This document shows positions 4,516 through 5,833 of a stretch of DNA of 5,833 nt, piece by piece. The stretch is from positions 1 to 5,833 of the forward strand of contig JAKALK010000045.1 of assembly GCA_021813155.1 (NCBI GenBank). The letters are read 5' to 3'. The notes beneath the pieces are model-generated. The model was not told the DNA's origin. It saw only the letters and a list, made by a program, of their open reading frames with translations, and did not search any database. Each line of letters starts with the position of its first letter. Position 1 is the first letter of the stretch. The translations under genes were made by a program, and so were the position numbers. The stretch is from a bacterium. Its GTDB lineage: Bacteria; Patescibacteriota; Minisyncoccia; UBA6257; 2-01-FULL-56-20.

Positions 4516-5570
4516 GTTTCGAGTAGGGCGTCTTTTTCCCGGTTTAAAATTAAAGAAGGATAGATGTTTAAAAGGGTAATTAGGAGAGCTAAGAAGAGTG
4601 GGCCCATAAGAAATCCAATTGGTCCAAAAACGGTTATTCCACCTAAGACGCTTAAAAGAATAAGGAAACTGTGGATTTGAATACGTCGTTGAATAAATTT
4701 TGGACCTAGAAAATTGTCGATGAGGCCAACTGCAAGCATACCCCAGGCTAGAAGGCCAATAGCCGAGAAAAGAGTGTCAAAGGTGAAGAGGTAAATAATA
4801 ATTGGAGTAAGAACGAGCGAGGTGCCAACAATAGGGACGAGTGCTGCGATAACAGTTACAAATCCCCACAGAGCAGCATTTGGAACTCCAAAGATTGTGA
4901 AGCCAATGCCACTAAGCAACCCTTGAGTAACCGCAACGATAAGATTGCCTCTTATCACGGAGCCTATTACTAACTTGAGTTTGGCAAAAATTTCTTCGTT
5001 GTGTTTCTGCGAGAGAGGGCTAACTTTAAAAACGGCGTTTTTGAGTTTATCTCCATCTCTAAATATGTAATAAATTGCCAGTAGGCTTAAGAGGAAACTG
5101 GTGGCGATATTGGCAAGGCCTTGAAAAATGGGGCCGACGTTTTTTGCTAGCCATTTGAAGAAAAGATTAATGTTGTCAGTTAGGTTGATTGAGATTTTTA
5201 GTTTTGGAACCAGTATTTTTAGCTCTTTTTCAATGGAGTCTTCAATTTTTGTAAGGGGATTTATTTTCGCGTTTGAGTCGGTTATTTTTAGGTATAAGTC
5301 TTGGGTTTGGTCGAAGACTTTAATGCCAATGAAAGTAAGCGGGACGAAGACAATGACGAGAATCGCTAAAATAGTTGCAAGGGCAGCGATATTTTTTTGC
5401 CCCCTCGAGATTTTTAGGATTTTTTTATGAAGTGGTTCAAAGATGACGGCGAAGGTGGTAGCTAATACAAGCGAATTTAGAAATGGGAGAAACATAAAAG
5501 TAACTACTACTAGAGCAATAAAAATGAGGCCGAGGAAAAAGTAGGTTTGGATATTTTTTTTATCCATCAT
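4512..5570 (-). CDS. AI-2E family transporter (PF01594-type membrane protein)
   Basis: A 352-residue polytopic inner-membrane protein of the AI-2E (formerly UPF0118/PerM) family. Likely membrane segments are near 11-47 (a pair), 61-85, 150-171, 206-228, 231-262, 265-287 and 303-338. Between the third and fourth lies a charged region (about 86-148) typical of the family. Conserved pieces include LVPIVGT (244-250) and DNFLGPKFI (285-293). Members have been linked to autoinducer-2 export or Na+/H+ antiport, but the substrate cannot be inferred here and no quorum-sensing genes are nearby. The gene starts with two ATGs in tandem (5570 or 5567); no Shine-Dalgarno precedes them. It diverges from the hairpin region and converges on efp with a 4-nt overlap. 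Length and fold are normal. Confidence 0.93.
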   Translation of the reverse strand: MMDKKNIQTYFFLGLIFIALVVVTFMFLPFLNSLVLATTFAVIFEPLHKKILKISRGQKNIAALATILAILVIVFVPLTFIGIKVFDQTQDLYLKITDSNAKINPLTKIEDSIEKELKILVPKLKISINLTDNINLFFKWLAKNVGPIFQGLANIATSFLLSLLAIYYIFRDGDKLKNAVFKVSPLSQKHNEEIFAKLKLVIGSVIRGNLIVAVTQGLLSGIGFTIFGVPNAALWGFVTVIAALVPIVGTSLVLTPIIIYLFTFDTLFSAIGLLAWGMLAVGLIDNFLGPKFIQRRIQIHSFLILLSVLGGITVFGPIGFLMGPLFLALLITLLNIYPSLILNREKDALLET

Positions 5571-5580
5571 CGCTTTTTTA

Positions 5581-5610
5581 TTGACAAAAGATGGCTTTTT
5601 ATTTTAATAT
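5581..5610 (+). promoter_or_regulatory. Strong sigma-70-type promoter in the divergent gap
   Basis: TTGACA (5581-5586, perfect -35), 18-nt spacer, TAATAT (5605-5610, good -10). Predicted start about 5616-5618. No plausible ORF begins in the next 100 nt; a long hairpin with a U-tract comes instead, so the product looks like a short RNA. The same bases on the - strand (TAAAAT, 5606-5601) could serve the membrane gene. Confidence 0.6.
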
Positions 5611-5616
5611 GTGGCC

Positions 5617-5719
5617 GGAATTAAAGTTAGTTTACGAATCCGGGCACGGGCGCTAAATCTTGCTTTAGAAATAAAGCAGTTTCCCCGATTTAGCGTCCAT
5701 GTCCGGATTTTTTGTTTTT
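5617..5719 (+). ncRNA. Candidate structured small RNA, about 100 nt
   Basis: From the predicted start, about 20 nt of single strand lead into a long hairpin: 5637-5659 pairs with 5687-5709 (23 positions: 20 Watson-Crick, two G-U, one C-A mismatch). Inside, TGCTTTA (5661-5667) and TAAAGCA (5672-5678) form a second perfect stem capped by a GAAA tetraloop. GTTTCCCC (5679-5686) is left unpaired on one side. A T-rich run ending at 5719 follows the outer stem. The unit lies between divergently transcribed genes, so it is not a terminator for either. It does not match SRP RNA, 6S RNA, tmRNA or tRNA as I know them. Alternatives: a terminator for stray transcription, a 5' leader of the downstream gene, or a palindromic mobile-element end. 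Confidence 0.5.
5637..5719 (+). terminator. Long hairpin plus U-tract
   Basis: The outer 23-position stem is followed immediately by six T, G, then five T. By sequence alone this is a competent intrinsic terminator for any transcript entering from the left, although the stem is much longer than needed. It doubles as the 3' part of the candidate small RNA. Confidence 0.55.
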
Positions 5720-5728
5720 GTCCTTAGC

Positions 5729-5737
5729 TTATCCACA
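5729..5737 (+). promoter_or_regulatory. Consensus DnaA box
   Basis: TTATCCACA is an exact match to the strong DnaA-binding 9-mer. Only this one perfect copy was noticed, which is not enough to call an origin. It lies 39 bases upstream of the -35 of the last gene, so DnaA-dependent regulation or chance are alternatives. Confidence 0.45.
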
Positions 5738-5775
5738 GGATTTAGGCTTTTTGGTATTTACACGGCACCTATCCC

Positions 5776-5804
5776 TTGACAGCAAGTAAGTTATCGACTA
5801 TACT
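5776..5804 (+). promoter_or_regulatory. Near-consensus promoter of the gene at 5811 (leaderless)
   Basis: TTGACA (5776-5781, perfect), 17-nt spacer (ideal), TATACT (5799-5804, 5 of 6). Six bases separate the -10 from the ATG at 5811, so transcription should start on or beside the start codon. This is the best promoter in the window and the clearest leaderless case. Confidence 0.75.
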
Positions 5805-5807
5805 TAC
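5786..5807. repeat. Small inverted repeat over the -10 box
   Basis: GTAAGT (5786-5791) and ACTTAC (5802-5807) are perfect reverse complements 10 nt apart, covering the spacer and -10 of the promoter. The spacing suits a dimeric repressor operator, but a 6-bp arm can arise by chance. Confidence 0.3.
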
Positions 5808-5810
5808 CTT

Positions 5811-5833
5811 ATGAACTACACGATTAGTCAGTT
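5811..5833 (+). CDS. Start of a gene cut by the window edge
   Basis: ATG at 5811 begins seven readable codons, M-N-Y-T-I-S-Q, before the window ends. The call depends on the excellent promoter six bases upstream; there is no SD. MNYTISQ resembles the opening of some helix-turn-helix (MerR or excisionase-like) proteins, but seven residues cannot support an assignment. Confidence 0.55.

Noticed and set aside
5128..5430. Plus-strand ORF of 100 residues opposite the AI-2E gene
   Set aside because: It is the antisense of a membrane protein gene; the hydrophobic and Phe-rich composition is what such antisense frames give.
5637..5709. Integron attC site or SRP/4.5S RNA
   Set aside because: There are no RYYYAAC/GTTRRRY ends as in attC, and no GGAA-loop SRP core with its conserved internal loop.

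Overview
The window looks like chromosomal DNA from a streamlined bacterium, most likely of the Candidate Phyla Radiation (Patescibacteria). This is inferred from family features: a shortened peptide chain release factor 1, an EF-P whose tip loop lacks the usual PGKG motif, stand-alone receiver proteins with K-T in place of the usual K-P, very compact gene ends, and few Shine-Dalgarno sequences. The lineage within that group cannot be fixed from this stretch. TAG, TAA and TGA all end genes here, so the standard bacterial code (table 11) fits.

Layout, left to right. A 68-residue unknown protein (41-247) has the only clear Shine-Dalgarno site and is followed by an intrinsic terminator. Two unrelated Nudix hydrolases follow on the + strand (330-779, 896-1366), separated by a short intergenic stretch with a 12-bp inverted repeat. 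The second Nudix gene converges on prfA (2075-1347, - strand) with a 20-nt overlap. prfA diverges from two tandem, overlapping receiver-only response regulators (2171-2581, 2568-3032) that share a perfect 51-bp repeat. Next come rpsP (3091-3417) and khpA (3564-3863), ending in a strong terminator, then efp (3949-4515). efp converges on an AI-2E-family membrane protein (5570-4512, - strand); their stop codons share one CTAG. The last 240 nt before a gene fragment (5811 onward) hold a strong promoter, a long structured hairpin with a U-tract (candidate small RNA), one consensus DnaA box, and a near-perfect promoter.

Functionally the centre is translation: RF1 terminates, bS16 is a 30S protein, KhpA is an RNA-binding KH protein, and EF-P relieves stalling at proline runs. 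The Nudix enzymes probably clean or recycle nucleotides, and the receivers belong to signalling whose kinase is not in the window.

Two signals stand out. First, five genes have a -10 box ending only 6-8 nt before the ATG and no Shine-Dalgarno, which predicts leaderless mRNAs. Second, the 5581-5719 promoter/hairpin/U-tract unit sits between divergent genes and so does not serve as an ordinary gene terminator; it is the best candidate here for something undescribed. No CRISPR array, tRNA, rRNA, transposase gene or complete mobile element was seen.
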